This document shows positions 18,171 through 27,550 of a stretch of DNA of 64,000 nt, one piece after another. Numbering within the stretch: the first letter of the stretch is position 1; the number at the start of each line of letters is the position of its first letter. The notes beneath the pieces are model-generated. The model was not told the DNA's origin and did no database searches. It worked only from the letters and a program-made list of their open reading frames with translations. A program made the translations under genes and the position numbers. The stretch is taken from contig NZ_CP058601.1 in the NCBI RefSeq assembly GCF_013402815.2, positions 806,001-870,000 on the forward strand, in the 5' to 3' direction. Source of the stretch: Natrinema halophilum. Lineage in GTDB: Archaea; Halobacteriota; Halobacteria; Halobacteriales; Natrialbaceae.

Positions 18171-18515
18171 ATGGAGTTTCCACCGAACCAGGGTCTCGAT
18201 CAGGAGGAGGTTGACGAACAAGTTGCCGAAGCGATCGGAGAGAACGAAGTCGTCCTCTTCATGAAGGGAACGGAACTGATGCCACAGTGCGGGTATTCCC
18301 GCAAAGCGCTGGGACTGATCGGCCAGCACCGCGACGAGTACGAGACCGTCGACGTTCTCGAGTCGCTAGACGAGTTCCGAAACGCGCTATCGGACGAAAG
18401 CGGCTGGGAGACGATTCCGCAAACGTTCGTCGACGGTGAGTTCGTCGGCGGCTCCGACATCCTCGAGGAACTCGAAGAACGCGACGAACTTGCTGAAACG
18501 CTCAACGGGGCGTAA
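18171..18515 (+). CDS. Monothiol glutaredoxin (Grx4/CGFS type)
   Basis: 114 aa. The active-site motif is MPQCGYSRKAL, a CGYS variant of the monothiol CGFS glutaredoxins that carry or deliver Fe-S clusters. The preceding VVLFMKGTELMPQ and the later WETIPQTFVDGEFVGGSDI with the cis-Pro and GG glutathione-binding turns are standard. The start MEFPPNQG at 18171 gives the normal length; the upstream frame back to 18051 lies in the GH3 promoter region. It is cytosolic and probably monocistronic. Confidence 0.9.
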   Translation: MEFPPNQGLDQEEVDEQVAEAIGENEVVLFMKGTELMPQCGYSRKALGLIGQHRDEYETVDVLESLDEFRNALSDESGWETIPQTFVDGEFVGGSDILEELEERDELAETLNGA

Positions 18516-18635
18516 TGGCCATCGAAATAACACTATATTAATCACTACTGATATTTCACGGATCTAATAGCAGGTCATATAAGTCACGCCCTCGTACTAG
18601 TATACCACGACTGTCGTCGCACACACCTTCCCACT

Positions 18636-19217
18636 ATGTCAACAGAGGAATCCAGACACGTATATCGACTTCACTCGACCCTCGAACTGCCCCTCGAAGA
18701 TCTTCGCGAACACATCGACGATGCAACGTTCCCTGATGGGATCGACGACGTCGAGATCACGCGACGTAATAATACGCTTATCCTGAAAGCCGTCGCAGAG
18801 GACCAGTCAGTCAGTAAATACACCCCGTCGGCTCAACTGAAAGCCAGCGTCACCGAAAACCGGGTCTACGAGGAAGATCCCGATGAGCGGCGCCAATCGT
18901 TCCGTTGGGACGAAGAAGACGAAGAGGAGATCGAATCGGAGCTCGTCGAGTTCGCCGCTTTCAAAGGCGACCGCGAGACCGTCCTCCAGAATTCACTGCT
19001 CCAGTACGAGATGTTCCTCGTCCTTTGTGAAGTTGCCGAAGCCGCCGAAAAGGGGACGTTGACGGCAATATCGGAACACGACGGAGAGCTCGAAGCGACC
19101 CGGATCGTCGACGGCGAACCCCGTCCCGCTGACATCGAAGTGGTCGAAGGTCCTCGCGAACGTGGCTCGGGGCAGGGCGGCGTCAACTGGCGGGACAACA
19201 AGTTCATCAGCGAGTAA
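18636..19217 (+). CDS. Haloarchaeal conserved protein, unknown function
   Basis: 193 aa, very acidic (DEEDEEEIESELVEF near residue 90), soluble. The N-terminal 70 residues could form a small alpha/beta domain; the middle is helical and C-terminally there is a Gly/Arg-rich tail (ERGSGQGGVNWRDNKF). I do not recognise a named family. It sits alone between glutaredoxin and patatin genes. The upstream sequence aagtcacgccctcgtactagtatacc includes a possible TATA near 18598. Confidence 0.75.
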   Translation: MSTEESRHVYRLHSTLELPLEDLREHIDDATFPDGIDDVEITRRNNTLILKAVAEDQSVSKYTPSAQLKASVTENRVYEEDPDERRQSFRWDEEDEEEIESELVEFAAFKGDRETVLQNSLLQYEMFLVLCEVAEAAEKGTLTAISEHDGELEATRIVDGEPRPADIEVVEGPRERGSGQGGVNWRDNKFISE

Positions 19218-19438
19218 ACTACCCTCCCCTACTTCGCTCGGGGGCAATGGCCCTACTCGCTCGCCTCGCTCCTTGAGGATAGCGCGGGACCGACGTCCCG
19301 CTGACCATGCGAACGGCGGAGCTGGGAGCAGACGGTGGCTTAGCACCCTCTCTTTACGCTAATAGCGAGAGAATCCCATTAGGCCAGGTGTGAATTCGTC
19401 CCCTATCACTAAGCCCAGATACGTGGACAGCTACTCGC

Positions 19439-20425
19439 ATGCACACCGGTGATGATGCCGACAGTACCGCTCGAGTCGCGATCGCCTGTCAGGGAGGTGG
19501 GAGCCACACAGCGTTTACCGCAGGCGTCCTCAAACGATTGCTTCGTGAACGCGAAGATCATTCGTACGAACTCGTCGGATTGAGCGGGACGTCGGGCGGA
19601 GCGGTCTGTGCAACCGCCGCCTGGTTCGGTCTCGTCACCAGCGGGACCGAACGTGCAGTCGCGACGCTCGACGCGGTATGGCGGGATTTTTCGGCACTTT
19701 CGCCACCCGACAGGGTCCTCAACGAGTGGATCGTCTTCCTCGCGCAGTTTGCCGCACACGGGGGTCCGATGCCACTGATTAGCCCCTACGATCTTCCCAC
19801 CACTGAGGTCGGACGTGATCGATTTCTCGAGACCCTCGAGGCCCACATCGAGTTCGAACGCGTGCCAACCCTCGCGGCCGACACGTCGGTGGATTTGATC
19901 CTCGGTGCGGCGGACGTGACCGAAGGGGAGTTTACGACGTTTTGCAACGACGCGGTCACCGCCGAGACGGTCCTCGCATCAGCAGCGATCCCGACGCTAT
20001 TCGAAGCGGTCGGTATCGACGACCACTGGTACTGGGACGGCCTTTTCTCGCAAAATCCGCCGATCCGCGATTTTCTTACGATGGCGGCAAGCGCGTCGGA
20101 AAAACCGGACGAAATCTGGGTCGTTCAGATCAATCCGAAATACCGCGAGGACGTACCGCGATCGATGGAGGATATCGCTGATCGTCGTAACGAACTCGCG
20201 GGCAACCTCTCGCTGTACCAGGAAATCGCTTTTATCGAGAAGATTAACGACCTGATCGAAAGAGGGAGCCTTCCCGCGGAGTACAAACCCGTCGCCGTCG
20301 AGTTCGTCGACCTGGGGAGTGACCTTCCGTCGTCGTCGAAGATCGACCGTGATCCGGAATTCATCGATCGATTGATGGAGCGGGGATCGCGACGTGCCGA
20401 ACGGTTCCTCAGGGGGCGGTCGTAG
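19439..20425 (+). CDS. Patatin-like phospholipase
   Basis: 328 aa. Patatin-family lipid acyl hydrolases use a Ser-Asp dyad. The nucleophile elbow is LSGTSGGAVCATA (GxSGG, about residue 47) after the oxyanion loop CQGGGSHTAFTAG, and the Asp is in WYWDGLFSQNPP (about residue 203), a variant of the usual DGG. There is no signal peptide, so it should act on the inner face of the membrane or on internal lipids. Archaeal ether lipids are not its obvious substrate, which leaves the in vivo substrate open. It is monocistronic. Confidence 0.88.
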   Translation: MHTGDDADSTARVAIACQGGGSHTAFTAGVLKRLLREREDHSYELVGLSGTSGGAVCATAAWFGLVTSGTERAVATLDAVWRDFSALSPPDRVLNEWIVFLAQFAAHGGPMPLISPYDLPTTEVGRDRFLETLEAHIEFERVPTLAADTSVDLILGAADVTEGEFTTFCNDAVTAETVLASAAIPTLFEAVGIDDHWYWDGLFSQNPPIRDFLTMAASASEKPDEIWVVQINPKYREDVPRSMEDIADRRNELAGNLSLYQEIAFIEKINDLIERGSLPAEYKPVAVEFVDLGSDLPSSSKIDRDPEFIDRLMERGSRRAERFLRGRS

Positions 20426-20613
20426 CCGATTCGAACGACGATCGAAGAACTGTTCGAACATCAACTACCCTCTATTGCCCCCTCGACCACCGATAGCGCG
20501 AGCGGCCATATCCGATGTGAGAACGAAACCTATCCGATGACTATCTGCCCAGCGGAACAGTCAGTACGTCTCGAATAGGCGTATTTCCATCTCGAGGCTG
20601 TACGAATTCCTCC

Positions 20614-21891
20614 ATGGCGCCTTTCGTGAGTCGACGGCGGTTCGTTGCGATCGCAGCCGGGAGCACGACGACGGGATTAGCTGGGTACACGCGTCGGTCG
20701 TCCGCCGCTGATCCCGAATCAGATGAATCGACGGTCGGCATCGACCGAATACCTGACACCGTCGGCCTCGAGACGCTCGTAGACGGATTGGGGATGCCGC
20801 TTGCGGTCGAATTTGCAGCCGAAACCGATCGACGATACATCGCCGAACGAGACGGACGCGTCTCCGTCCACGAGACTGACGGTCTCCGCAACGAACCGTT
20901 CCTCGATTTGGGCGAGGCGGTTGCCACAGGTGGCGAACGAGGGCTGCTCGGCATGACGCTCCATCCCGATTTCGTAGAGAACAGACGATTATTCGTCCAC
21001 TACAGCGCGCCACGTCGATCCGGAACGCCCACGGACTTCGACCATACGGGTGTCCTCGCGGCGTTCGAGGCGACGGACGACGGAACTGGTGTGAAAGAGG
21101 GCACCGAACGCGTCATCCTCGAGATACCTCAGCCAGCAAATTACCACAACGGCGGCGATCTCGCGTTCGGACCGGACGGGTATCTCTACGTCGGAATTGG
21201 GGCCGGCGGCGGTGGAGGTGGTGGTGGACAGAACGTATCAAAGGATTTCCTGGGGAGCGTGTTACGTCTCGACGTCGACGACCGGACGGCCGATCGGGCG
21301 TATGCTATCCCTGATGACAATCCGCTGGTGGGCCGCGATGGCCTCGACGAGTACTACGCCTGGGGCTTTCGAAACCCCTGGCGGCTGTCGTTCGACGGGG
21401 ACGATTTCTTCGTCGCAGACGTCGGCGAGAGCGACTACGAGGAAGTAAATCTCGTCCAGAAGGGGGGAAATTACGGCTGGAACGTCATGGAGGGAACGCA
21501 ATGCTACCGAAACGACGACTGTTCAGCTGTGGCGGCCAAAACCCCTCGCGGTGGCGAACAGTTCCGCGACCCGATCGTCGAGTATCCCCACGAAGAGTCG
21601 GATTCGGGCGTGAGCGGGATCTCGGTAATCGGTGGTTACGTATACGACGGCTCGACGCTGCCGGCATTGGAAGGTGCGTACGTTTTTGGCGACCTTCTGC
21701 CAGCGGGACGAATATTCGCAGCCACGCGTCCCGACGATGAGGGGATGTGGCCGACCACCACCCTCGACATAGCAGATGAAGCAAAACTCGAGCGAATACT
21801 CTCCTTTGGTCGTGATGCCGTCGGCGAACTATACGTGCTCGGAACCGGGGTCGATGGAGGCGGACTCCACCGGATAGACTCCGCTGTGTGA
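20614..21891 (+). CDS. PQQ-type soluble sugar dehydrogenase (six-bladed propeller)
   Basis: 425 aa. The N-terminus SRRRFVAIAAGSTTTGLAGY is a twin-arginine signal, so the protein is exported. The body matches the soluble glucose/sorbosone dehydrogenase family: GGERGLLGMTLHPDF, NYHNGGDLAFGPDGYLYVGIG, AWGFRNPWRLSFD, ADVGESDYEEVN and GGNYGWNVMEG. Such proteins oxidise aldoses using PQQ and calcium. Whether PQQ is available in this organism is not known from the window, and some haloarchaeal members may have other roles. A glycine run (residues 195-206) sits in a loop of the propeller. Confidence 0.9.
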   Translation: MAPFVSRRRFVAIAAGSTTTGLAGYTRRSSAADPESDESTVGIDRIPDTVGLETLVDGLGMPLAVEFAAETDRRYIAERDGRVSVHETDGLRNEPFLDLGEAVATGGERGLLGMTLHPDFVENRRLFVHYSAPRRSGTPTDFDHTGVLAAFEATDDGTGVKEGTERVILEIPQPANYHNGGDLAFGPDGYLYVGIGAGGGGGGGGQNVSKDFLGSVLRLDVDDRTADRAYAIPDDNPLVGRDGLDEYYAWGFRNPWRLSFDGDDFFVADVGESDYEEVNLVQKGGNYGWNVMEGTQCYRNDDCSAVAAKTPRGGEQFRDPIVEYPHEESDSGVSGISVIGGYVYDGSTLPALEGAYVFGDLLPAGRIFAATRPDDEGMWPTTTLDIADEAKLERILSFGRDAVGELYVLGTGVDGGGLHRIDSAV

Positions 21892-22029
21892 TCCGACGGA
21901 CTCGCAACGCATCGACTCGTCTGGGGGAATCCGACGCTGTTCTGGAGTTCCGTCCCTTTTCGTCGACACGAATCTGGCGTGATTCCCTTCGTCGAACCCA
22001 ACGGCGACCCGATCGCTTCGGTCACGACT

Positions 22030-22710
22030 TCAGTCGGGAGTCGCCGGTTCGCCTGTCGGGTCGTCTACCTGTTCACCTGCGAGAACGCGGTTCGCCCGTC
22101 GAAGCCGCTCTGAGAGCGCCTGGTGGGAGATTTCGAGTTCGTTCGCGAGTTCCTCGAGCGAGATCTCGCGAGGCACGTCGTAGTATCCCTGTTGGTACGC
22201 TTCGGCGATAGCTTCTTGCTGCGGTTCGGTCAGTGCTGCCGTCGTTTCGAAGTCCTCGTCCTGGCCCGCCTCGACCATGCGTTTCACGTCGATTCGGACG
22301 CCGCGCTCTTCGATATCCGAGACGGCGGTCGAGAGCTCGTCACGGTGGGGAAAGAGGAGCCGAAGCGTCCACTGTTCGTCCGACACCTGGGCATCGAGAA
22401 CCGTCCCGCCGTGTGCGTAAACGCACCGACAAACGGAAGCGACAACCTCCGTGTACTGAAGTCGGTAGAACAGTTCATCATCCGCAGTTTTCGCGAGGAG
22501 CTGTCGGTGCTCGGCAACGGTCGGATCTGCTGTGAGGGCTTCTTCGAGTTCCTCACGGTCGACGTTTGAGAACCAGACTAGCGGCGCCGTTCGGACCGGG
22601 CCTTCTGCGACGACGCTTTCGACGCGGACCTCGAGGGCCGGTAGTTGGTGGAAGGTCTCTGCGAGTGCGAACTCGTCGGTCGAAAGTGAGAGTTCTGCGA
22701 TCGTCGTCAT
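22030..22710 (-). CDS. Bat-type transcriptional regulator (HTH_10)
   Basis: 226 aa. Residues 1-165 form the N-terminal effector-like domain typical of haloarchaeal bacterio-opsin-activator relatives (TTIAELSLSTDEFALAETF). The C-terminus holds the HTH_10 DNA-binding domain: LTEPQQEAIAEAYQQGYYDV followed by ISLEELANELEISHQALSER. Targets of this paralogue cannot be told; haloarchaea carry many. The start MTTIAELS at 22710 is chosen because upstream codons read as non-coding. It converges with the sugar dehydrogenase gene. Confidence 0.9.
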   Translation of the reverse strand: MTTIAELSLSTDEFALAETFHQLPALEVRVESVVAEGPVRTAPLVWFSNVDREELEEALTADPTVAEHRQLLAKTADDELFYRLQYTEVVASVCRCVYAHGGTVLDAQVSDEQWTLRLLFPHRDELSTAVSDIEERGVRIDVKRMVEAGQDEDFETTAALTEPQQEAIAEAYQQGYYDVPREISLEELANELEISHQALSERLRRANRVLAGEQVDDPTGEPATPD

Positions 22711-23023
22711 TGGTGGATCACATCGTCGTTGCGTCTCGAGTCCGAGCTGGGGCCGCTTCCTCAGTATGATCGTGCTGGAACCCCTACGGCATCGATTGGG
22801 GGCAGCGGACCCGTGCACTTCCGTGACACCGCGTTTGTTGGACGATTCCGTGGACTATTCTTGCCGAACGCGGCCAGTCGGATCGTGCTGATAGATAGAA
22901 GGGCTGGGAACCGGTTGTTGAGCAGGCCTTTGTGTTCAGGTCGTTTAAGAGAGCCTGGCTCGGGAGACGAAGGCGAATCGACGACCGTACGTAACTCGAG
23001 ATGATTGACCGACGACGGCACTA
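22711..23023. other. Intergenic region
   Basis: 313 bases with no supportable gene, separating two leftward genes. It should include the promoter of the HTH_10 gene and the terminator of the HAD-family gene; no convincing TATA box could be assigned. Confidence 0.4.
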
Positions 23024-24361
23024 CTACCCGAGACGGGCGAAGCGATTGAGCGCGTACACCGTTCGGAGGACGTCGACGCTCTTCCCGCGATCGAAGACGA
23101 GTTCGTCCGTTTCGAGGACGTGGTGAAGGGTATCTTGAGAGGCGTGCTCGGGTGCGGCGGATATGCCGGCGTCGGTATCCGCGATCCACTTCATAACCCG
23201 CAGATCGCTCTTCGAGTCGCCCATTACGAGCGCGAACGGGTCGTCGACTCCGAGAACGTCGAGCGCGCGCTCGACGCCGACGACCTTGTTCAATTCCAGA
23301 CTACCGATCTCGGCCGCGTCGGCTTCGTAGTACGCGACGTCGATGCGGTCGAGGACCGCAGCGAGTTGTTCGGGAACTGCGGTCGCATCGAGGTCGGAAT
23401 ATGCACCTTCCCCCTCGAGAACAGCTCTGATCTCGGGGTCCTGGACGGCGTAGAACGCGCGCGTCCAGTCGCCGATCGTTTCGCCAGCCAGTGTCGTCTC
23501 TCCGGTACCGTCGTCTTCGGTACCATCATCTTCACCGTCGCCCGCCCCGCCTCCGGGTTCAGCCGCGGGAGCACCGTTGTCCCCTTCGAGTGCAGCATCG
23601 ACGGCGTCGGCGAGCAGATCGATCAGGTAGACGAGCGCCTCGTCGATTATTTCTCGCGCATCTGCGGAGCCGGTTTCGTAATTGGGTTTCATCGTGATGT
23701 TGAACTCGTTGCCCTGAAGGTGACAGCCTCGCCGGAGTCCCTCAGGGGCGTCCGGTAAAACGCGGGATCGAACGTCGTCGAAGATGTTCCGGATCGTTTC
23801 CTCGAGATCCTCGTACAACAACTGCTTCGTATCTGCGCCGTGACCCGGCGTGAACACGCCCGTTCCTGCTTCGTAAACGATCGAGAGGTCCCCCGAGTGT
23901 ACGATCTCACTGCCCAGACCCTGAATCGCGAACCCTTTGACGTTCTCCAGGGTCTGGCCCGTACAGATGACGATCGGGACACCGGATTCGTGAAATTCCG
24001 TCAGCAAATGCAGCGTGTCTCGCGGGATTTCGTTGTCGGTTCCCCCCGCAGAACGCAACGTCTCGTCGACGTCGAGGACGAGGACGTTCACCGCTTTGCC
24101 GTATTTCGCTTCGAGATCGAGGGCAGTAAAGGCCTGATCGCGGGTGGCACGGGCGGCGATCTCCGCAAACGTCTCGCCGGCCGCAAACGATGAGCGAATC
24201 TCGTCTTTCCGCTGTTCGAGTTCCTCGGTTGCACCCTGCCAGTGCTCCAGGGCGACCCGGGAGTCGACGGCCGGAAAAACGTCGACGAATTCCTGATACT
24301 CCCGTAACGTCTTCGTGTCGTACTCGTCGTATAGCTGGTAAACGAGATCGTACCGTTCCAT
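23024..24361 (-). CDS. HAD-superfamily hydrolase (Cof-like)
   Basis: 445 aa. The HAD nucleophile motif is NVLVLDVDETLRSAGG (DxDxT variant, about residue 95), then VPIVICTGQTLENVKGFA with the motif II Thr, and motif IV ALVMGDSKSDLRVMKW near residue 385. A cap domain lies between, interrupted by an acidic, Gly-rich loop (about residues 270-305), probably a haloarchaeal insertion. An extra N-terminal helical region of 90 residues is unusual. The substrate is likely a phosphorylated small molecule. The start MERYDLVY at 24361 is preferred over the longer frame. Confidence 0.85.
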   Translation of the reverse strand: MERYDLVYQLYDEYDTKTLREYQEFVDVFPAVDSRVALEHWQGATEELEQRKDEIRSSFAAGETFAEIAARATRDQAFTALDLEAKYGKAVNVLVLDVDETLRSAGGTDNEIPRDTLHLLTEFHESGVPIVICTGQTLENVKGFAIQGLGSEIVHSGDLSIVYEAGTGVFTPGHGADTKQLLYEDLEETIRNIFDDVRSRVLPDAPEGLRRGCHLQGNEFNITMKPNYETGSADAREIIDEALVYLIDLLADAVDAALEGDNGAPAAEPGGGAGDGEDDGTEDDGTGETTLAGETIGDWTRAFYAVQDPEIRAVLEGEGAYSDLDATAVPEQLAAVLDRIDVAYYEADAAEIGSLELNKVVGVERALDVLGVDDPFALVMGDSKSDLRVMKWIADTDAGISAAPEHASQDTLHHVLETDELVFDRGKSVDVLRTVYALNRFARLG

Positions 24362-24487
24362 GTAAATTACAGGTATGGGCAGCCGGATAACCGTTTCCGG
24401 TCGGGACCGAACGACAACCACAGACGGTTCGTTCAGGCCGGACCAACGTTTCACCGAATCGATATCACAGGTATTTACTCGAATAGG

Positions 24488-24500
24488 AATAAATATTTAA
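24488..24500 (+). promoter_or_regulatory. TATA box of the gdh-gfcR operon
   Basis: An AT-rich stretch including aataaatatttaa is centred about 30 nt before the ATG at 24525, consistent with a leaderless transcript for glucose dehydrogenase and the downstream regulator. Confidence 0.6.
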
Positions 24501-24524
24501 CATCACGGTTCCTACTGTCACACC

Positions 24525-25649
24525 ATGAAAGCTATCGCAGTTGAGCCCGGAGCGGGAATTCCAGAAATCATCGACCGACCCGTTCCAGAACCAGCCCCCG
24601 GCGAAGCGCTCGTTCGGATCTGTCGCGTGGGCGTCGACGGTACCGATTACGAAGTTATCGAGGGAAGCCACGGCGGGGTTCCCGCTGGAGACGACCGTCT
24701 GATTCTCGGTCACGAAGCCGTCGGCATCGTCGACGATGCAAACGGGACAGCCCTCGAGAAGGGCCAGTACGTCGTCCCGACGGTCCGTCGGCCGCCCGCC
24801 GGAGTTGAGACGAACGAGTACTTCGAGCGCGGCGAACCCGACATGGCTCCCGAGGGGAAGTACGTCGAACGCGGTATTGTCGGCGCCCACGGATTCATGG
24901 CGGAGTACGTTACCAGCCCGGCCGACGCTCTCGTTCCGATTGCAGACGAGTTGGCTCCGTGGGGCTTTCTCGTCGAACCGATCAGCATCAGCGAAAAAGC
25001 GATCGAACACGCTCGCGCGACCAGATCCGCGTTCGACTGGCAGCCCGAGTCCGCACTTGTACTTGGCAACGGCTCGCTCGGTCTTCTGACAGTCGCGATG
25101 TTTACCACGACGCTCGAATTCGACCGGGTCTACTGTCTCGGCCGCCGCGATCGACCAGACCCTTCCATCGAGATCATCGAACAACTGGGCGCGACATACA
25201 TCGATTCCCGTGAAACGCCGGTCTCAGACATCGCCGAGGTCTACGAGCCCATGGATCTCATCTACGAAGCGACCGGCTACGCAAAACACGCTTTCGAGTC
25301 CATCGACGCGCTCGCTCCGAACGGCGTCGCCGCCCTCCTGGGCGTCCCCGGTGACTGGTCGTTCGAGGTCGACGGCGGCCGCCTTCATCGCGAACTCGTT
25401 CTCCACAACAAGGCCCTCGTCGGTAGCGTCAACTCGAATCGGACTCACTTCGAGCGGTCGATCGAGACGCTCGCAGCTCTGCCCGACGGTGTCCTCGAGT
25501 CGATTGTCACCGGAATTCACGGACTCGACGCGGTCGATCGGGCGTTCCCGGAGGCCACTGCGAACGTCGCGGCGGCCGGCCACGGGACGGCCGCAACTGT
25601 CGAGGACGACACGACTATAAAAACGGCGGTCGAATTTGAAGCTATATGA
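24525..25649 (+). CDS. gdh: Glucose 1-dehydrogenase, zinc-dependent halophilic type
   Basis: 374 aa, a medium-chain dehydrogenase oxidising glucose to gluconolactone with NAD(P)+, the first step of the semi-phosphorylative Entner-Doudoroff pathway of haloarchaea. Catalytic-zinc positions fit the Haloferax enzyme: Asp38 in RVGVDGTDY (Cys is usual in other MDRs), His in LGHEAVG and Glu in LVEPISISEK. The nucleotide-binding motif is ALVLGNGSLGLLTVAM. The structural-zinc cysteine cluster of other dehydrogenases is absent, as in this family. It overlaps gfcR by ATGA and is thus coupled to its likely regulator. Confidence 0.95.
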   Translation: MKAIAVEPGAGIPEIIDRPVPEPAPGEALVRICRVGVDGTDYEVIEGSHGGVPAGDDRLILGHEAVGIVDDANGTALEKGQYVVPTVRRPPAGVETNEYFERGEPDMAPEGKYVERGIVGAHGFMAEYVTSPADALVPIADELAPWGFLVEPISISEKAIEHARATRSAFDWQPESALVLGNGSLGLLTVAMFTTTLEFDRVYCLGRRDRPDPSIEIIEQLGATYIDSRETPVSDIAEVYEPMDLIYEATGYAKHAFESIDALAPNGVAALLGVPGDWSFEVDGGRLHRELVLHNKALVGSVNSNRTHFERSIETLAALPDGVLESIVTGIHGLDAVDRAFPEATANVAAAGHGTAATVEDDTTIKTAVEFEAI

Positions 25650-26299
25650 AAAACGTCGACGACCTGATCGAGAGCGCGGCAGAACTCGCAGCACGCGGGC
25701 TCTCGAAGGGAGAAATTGCTGACGAATTAAACGTGTCCCGCGAGACGGCGAGTTGGCTCGTCGAGCGCAGTGGGACGACACCCCAACCGAGCGAAAAACC
25801 ACCACAGCTGTCGGACAACGGTACGAGTGGCCCCCAGGACATCCACGTCGATTGGTCCGCGATCGGCCGGGACAGCAAACGAATGAGCGCCGTCGCCGAA
25901 GCGATGGCCGATATGCTCGCCAAACACGGCGAGGACGTCGACCTGACGATCGGCATCGAAAAAGCCGGCGGTCCCATCGCCACCCTCGTCGCACGCGAAC
26001 TCGAAACCGACCTCGGCACCTATACCCCTGCGAAACACCAGTGGGAGGAAGGCGACATCGAAGAACTGGGCGGCACCTTCTCCAGAAACTTCGCAGGCAT
26101 CCGCGACCGAGAGTGTTACGTCGTCGACGATACGATCACCAGCGGGACGACCATGCGTGAGACGATCGAGGCGATCCGCGCTGAAGGTGGGAAGCCACTC
26201 GCCTGTATCGTTCTCGCCGACAAACAGGGACTCGAGGAACTCGAGGGCGTCCCCGTTTACTCGCTTTTGCAGGTGATCAGCGTGGGCAAAGACGAGTAA
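25646..26299 (+). CDS. gfcR: GfcR-type transcriptional regulator of sugar catabolism (PRTase fold)
   Basis: 217 aa. The N-terminus is a helix-turn-helix (LSKGEIADELNVSRETASWL, about residues 21-40). The rest is a type I phosphoribosyltransferase-like domain with the PRPP-loop-like motif CYVVDDTITSGTTMRE. This is the architecture of GfcR, shown in Haloferax volcanii to activate genes for glucose and fructose degradation; it was earlier annotated as orotate phosphoribosyltransferase-like. Overlap with gdh by ATGA supports the same role here. Whether it binds a sugar-acid intermediate or a nucleotide cannot be seen from sequence. Confidence 0.93.
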   Translation: MKNVDDLIESAAELAARGLSKGEIADELNVSRETASWLVERSGTTPQPSEKPPQLSDNGTSGPQDIHVDWSAIGRDSKRMSAVAEAMADMLAKHGEDVDLTIGIEKAGGPIATLVARELETDLGTYTPAKHQWEEGDIEELGGTFSRNFAGIRDRECYVVDDTITSGTTMRETIEAIRAEGGKPLACIVLADKQGLEELEGVPVYSLLQVISVGKDE

Positions 26300-26425
26300 G
26301 TGAGACCCATCGGTTCCACCGGTTCACTCGATCGAAGAAGGTGAAGACGAAGACGTAGATAGCGACTGGTCGCTGGCGGTCGTATACTGACTCGCATAAA
26401 ATGCAGAGATCGAGTCGGAACTCGA

Positions 26426-27388
26426 TTAGCCGTGAATTCCCATCGCTTCGATCTGTTCCTGGTACCGGTTCCGGATCGTTACCTCGGTCACTTGTGCAAC
26501 GTCGGCGACCTCTCGCTGGGTCTTTTTCTCGTTACAGAGGAGTGACGCGGCGTAGATCGCGGCGGCGGCGTATCCAGTTGGTGACTTCCCCGAGAGCAAT
26601 CCTTCCTCAGCCGTCTTTTCGATGATTTCGTTGGCCTTGGTCTGGACCTCTTCGGACAGTTCGAGTTCAGAACAGAAGCGCGGAACGTACTTTTTCGGGT
26701 CGACGGGACGCATCTCGAGGCCGAGTTCCTGCGAGATGTACCGATACGTGCGACCGATTTCTTTGCGTTCGACGCGGGAGACTTCCGAGATTTCCTCGAG
26801 GCTTCGCGGAATTCCTTCCTTGCGACAGGCAGCGTACAGCGCGGACGTGGCGACGCCCTCGATCGAGCGGCCGCGGATGAGATCTTCTTTGAGCGCGCGC
26901 CGGTAAATGACCGACGCAACCTCGCGGACCGAGCGCGGAACGCCCAGTGCGGAGGCCATCCGGTCGATCTCGCTGAGCGCGAACTGCAGGTTCCGCTCGC
27001 CGGCGTCCTTGGTTCGAATTCGCTCCTGCCACTTGCGCAGTCGGTGCATTTGACTCCGCTTTTTCGAGGAAATAGAGCGTCCGTAGGCGTCCTTGTCCTT
27101 CCAGTCGATCGTCGTCGTCAGCCCCTTGTCGTGCATCGTCTGTGTCGTCGGTGCGCCGACGCGGGACTTTTCTTGCCGCTCCTGGTGATTGAACGCCCGC
27201 CACTCCGGGCCGGGGTCGATCTGTTCCTCCTCCACGACGAGCCCACAGTCTTCACAGATGAGCTCTCCCCGGTCGGAGTCCTTAACGAGATTGTCCGATT
27301 CACACTCGGGGCAGGCACGTACCCCCTCTTGATCCTCGGTCTCGTCCGTCTCACGCGTTCGCTCCCGCTGGCGGGTGGACCGTGTCAT
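26426..27388 (-). CDS. tfb: Transcription initiation factor TFB
   Basis: 320 aa, the archaeal TFIIB homologue that bridges TBP and RNA polymerase. An N-terminal zinc ribbon ([11 protein letters not shown], then [13 protein letters not shown]) is followed by the B-finger region ([20 protein letters not shown]) and two cyclin folds (about residues 120-215 and 220-315), with [20 protein letters not shown] opening the second. The C-terminal [23 protein letters not shown] recognises the BRE. Haloarchaea have several TFBs; this is full length with all domains. The strong TATA box at 27416 lies at leaderless distance. Confidence 0.97.
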   Translation of the reverse strand: MTRSTRQRERTRETDETEDQEGVRACPECESDNLVKDSDRGELICEDCGLVVEEEQIDPGPEWRAFNHQERQEKSRVGAPTTQTMHDKGLTTTIDWKDKDAYGRSISSKKRSQMHRLRKWQERIRTKDAGERNLQFALSEIDRMASALGVPRSVREVASVIYRRALKEDLIRGRSIEGVATSALYAACRKEGIPRSLEEISEVSRVERKEIGRTYRYISQELGLEMRPVDPKKYVPRFCSELELSEEVQTKANEIIEKTAEEGLLSGKSPTGYAAAAIYAASLLCNEKKTQREVADVAQVTEVTIRNRYQEQIEAMGIHG

Positions 27389-27415
27389 CGCACTTTTATA
27401 GTAGTATCACCATAG

Positions 27416-27424
27416 TATATAAAC
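27416..27424 (-). promoter_or_regulatory. TATA box of the tfb gene
   Basis: Minus-strand sequence gtttatata lies about 28-36 nt before the tfb ATG at 27388, a near-consensus haloarchaeal TATA element. Confidence 0.65.
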
Positions 27425-27515
27425 ATTGGGTAAGCGTTTTCGACTACTCTCTCGTATTTGCCGAAAACAGACGGTAGGGGCTTTCAGACGGAAGGTTTAC
27501 GCTTCGGAACCGGAA

Positions 27516-27523
27516 AGGCTTTA
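27516..27523 (+). promoter_or_regulatory. TATA box of the rnhA gene
   Basis: The sequence gctttatc sits about 30 nt before the ATG at 27551 and supports that start rather than the longer frame beginning at 27458. Confidence 0.5.
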
Positions 27524-27550
27524 TCCGGTTCCACCGGACCACGGAGACGA

